DNA of 62,756 nt from Desulfobacterales bacterium. Its GTDB lineage: Bacteria; Desulfobacterota; Desulfobacteria; Desulfobacterales; Desulfosalsimonadaceae. The DNA lies in NCBI GenBank assembly GCA_018399235.1, contig JAGYOX010000002.1, positions 1 to 62,756 of the forward strand, written 5' to 3'. Below the pieces are notes generated by a model that saw only the letters and a program-made list of their open reading frames with translations, searched no databases and was not told where the DNA came from. The position numbers and the translations under genes were made by a program. Of the stretch, positions 61,648 through 62,756 are shown piece by piece; the stretch's first letter is position 1; each line of letters begins with the position of its first letter.

Positions 61648-62592
61648 TTACGCCCGCGGGGTCTTGGCCAGACCGGCGGCAAAAGCGATCCAGTCTTCTT
61701 CCGAACGGACTTCGTAGACGTGCAGACCCTTTCTCGCCATTTCATCGGCCACCCATTGCCGCTTGTTCCCGATGATGCCGGAGCAGATAAAAACTCCGGT
61801 TCCCTTTAATAGGGCAGGAATATCTGAGAGCAGTGGCAGGATGACTTCAGTCAGGATGTTGGCGGCGATAAAATCAAACCTGCCGGGGGTTTGAGCCGAC
61901 AGATGGCCCGTTTTCACCGTATATTTTTCCGGAGCGATCCGGTTTTGCGCTAAATTCTCAAGGGCGACGGCAACCGCGTCTTCGTCCTTATCGGTGCCGG
62001 TCATACGCTTCGCGCCGAGCTGGTCTGCGGCAAGCATCAGGATGCCCGAGCCGGTTCCCACATCAAGGAAGGTATCGCCGGGTTTTAAATAGCATTCCAT
62101 TAGTTGAATGCATAACCGGGTGGTGGGGTGGGTTCCAGTGCCAAAGGCCATGCCCGGATCGATTTCCAGGATGCTTTCCCCGGGCTTTGGCTGATAGTCC
62201 CGCCATGTGGGTTTAATGACGAACCGGTCGGATATTTTCCGTGGATAAAAAAATTTTTTCCATGACTCGGCCCAGTCCTGCTCGTCCATGTCCGTGTAGG
62301 TCATTCGCGTGACAATACCATCATTTTCATTAATCCGGCTGAGCGCCGCCTCAAGATGCCGGCACTGCTCGGCCAGTCGGTCATTTTTGGCAAAATAGCC
62401 GATAACCGCGTAATGATCCGGCATGGAAACCGCATCCCTTGCCCAATCGGCATTTTGGTCATATTCCGGGGATTCCACGGCTACCCCGTTTAAGCCGATA
62501 TCGTAATAAATATCGGATATCAGCGCGACAGCGGTATCCATATCCTGATAAAGCGAATAGTCAATGACGACTTTGGCTTCAACCCACTTCAT
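61648..62592 (-). CDS. prmA: Ribosomal protein L11 methyltransferase
   Basis: A 314-residue SAM-dependent methyltransferase for ribosomal protein L11. The N-terminal substrate domain is followed by the SAM-binding motif DVGTGSGILMLAA near residues 178-190, with the preceding IDPGMAFGTGTHPTT loop characteristic of PrmA; the NILTEVILPLL segment (near 245) corresponds to motif IV. The start ATG 62592 is close to the window end; the following 164 bp are AT-rich and unassigned. It is probably separately transcribed from the SCP2-like gene, 72 bp downstream. Confidence 0.95.
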   Translation of the reverse strand: MKWVEAKVVIDYSLYQDMDTAVALISDIYYDIGLNGVAVESPEYDQNADWARDAVSMPDHYAVIGYFAKNDRLAEQCRHLEAALSRINENDGIVTRMTYTDMDEQDWAESWKKFFYPRKISDRFVIKPTWRDYQPKPGESILEIDPGMAFGTGTHPTTRLCIQLMECYLKPGDTFLDVGTGSGILMLAADQLGAKRMTGTDKDEDAVAVALENLAQNRIAPEKYTVKTGHLSAQTPGRFDFIAANILTEVILPLLSDIPALLKGTGVFICSGIIGNKRQWVADEMARKGLHVYEVRSEEDWIAFAAGLAKTPRA

Positions 62593-62756
62593 GTGTCAAG
62601 TCTCTTGGCCGGAGGATTTGTTCCAGTTCACTTAAGTTTTCACTTTTGCGCATGGATTTGTTGCTAAATTAGGTTGAATTCCGACCAAATACAAGAATTT
62701 TTTAAATCTATTGTTTGCTTCAATCGGGTACCGGCGTCATAAAAAAATAAACGATT

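Overview
The window looks like a chromosomal segment of an anaerobic member of Desulfobacterota (formerly Deltaproteobacteria), most likely near Desulfobacterales. This is an inference from gene content: a syntroph-style CoA/beta-oxidation set, an indolepyruvate:ferredoxin oxidoreductase linked to FrhB, a 4-hydroxybutyryl-CoA dehydratase, an octaheme cytochrome of the hydroxylamine oxidoreductase family, a probable selenoprotein, and many dispersed intergenic repeats. No rRNA, tRNA, CRISPR array or complete insertion sequence was seen.

Layout. 0.4-9 kb: a Ca2+/Na+ antiporter, metY-cysK for sulfur assimilation, a LuxR-type remnant, then a minus-strand envelope group (SGNH hydrolase, lipase-type foldase, DUF1573 protein). 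The DUF1573 gene has an in-frame UGA exactly where the family has the first Cys of its CGC motif, followed by a SECIS-like hairpin. A PAS-PAS-sigma54 activator follows. 9.4-17.2 kb: a beta-oxidation operon, interrupted by a repeat that has become the C-terminus of the thiolase. 17.2-19 kb: 4-hydroxybutyryl-CoA dehydratase and a small CGGC protein. 19.5-26.8 kb: a stress module of two PrkA-like AAA+ proteins flanking YeaH and SpoVR, abutting a truncated cysE. 27.4-33.2 kb: a cupin, then a periplasmic PaoABC-like molybdo-hydroxylase with XdhC and MocA-type maturation proteins. 33.5-42.2 kb: an AGCS symporter and a six-gene minus operon (FrhB-like, IorA, IorB, flavoprotein dehydrogenase, metallo-hydrolase, old-yellow-enzyme-type reductase). 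42.4-46.6 kb: a lipoprotein hydrolase, three small unknown proteins and the octaheme cytochrome.

47.1-52.0 kb: an operon of an AspRS-GatC fusion, a GatA homologue that has lost all three glutaminase catalytic residues, and a GatB. This is the most unusual enzyme system here; it suggests tRNA amidation without the normal ammonia-releasing subunit, or a different function. 52-55 kb: hisF, a dense pile of nested repeats, then a decayed type I-E CRISPR-Cas locus (Cas6e C-terminus, frameshifted DUF1016/YhcG nuclease, Cas1 fragment). 55.4-59.5 kb: a likely sigma54-dependent unit of a secreted DUF4168 protein, PTS enzyme I and a cation/proton antiporter fused to a PTS EIIA domain. 59.5-62.6 kb: a class III aminotransferase, an SCP2-like protein and prmA.

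Two repeat families run through the intergenic DNA: an approximately 165-bp MITE-like element with 19-bp terminal inverted repeats, and a modular element with a GC hairpin and AAGTAACTT at one end, CCTTAWA heptads and AAGTTACTT at the other, and variable interior cargo.
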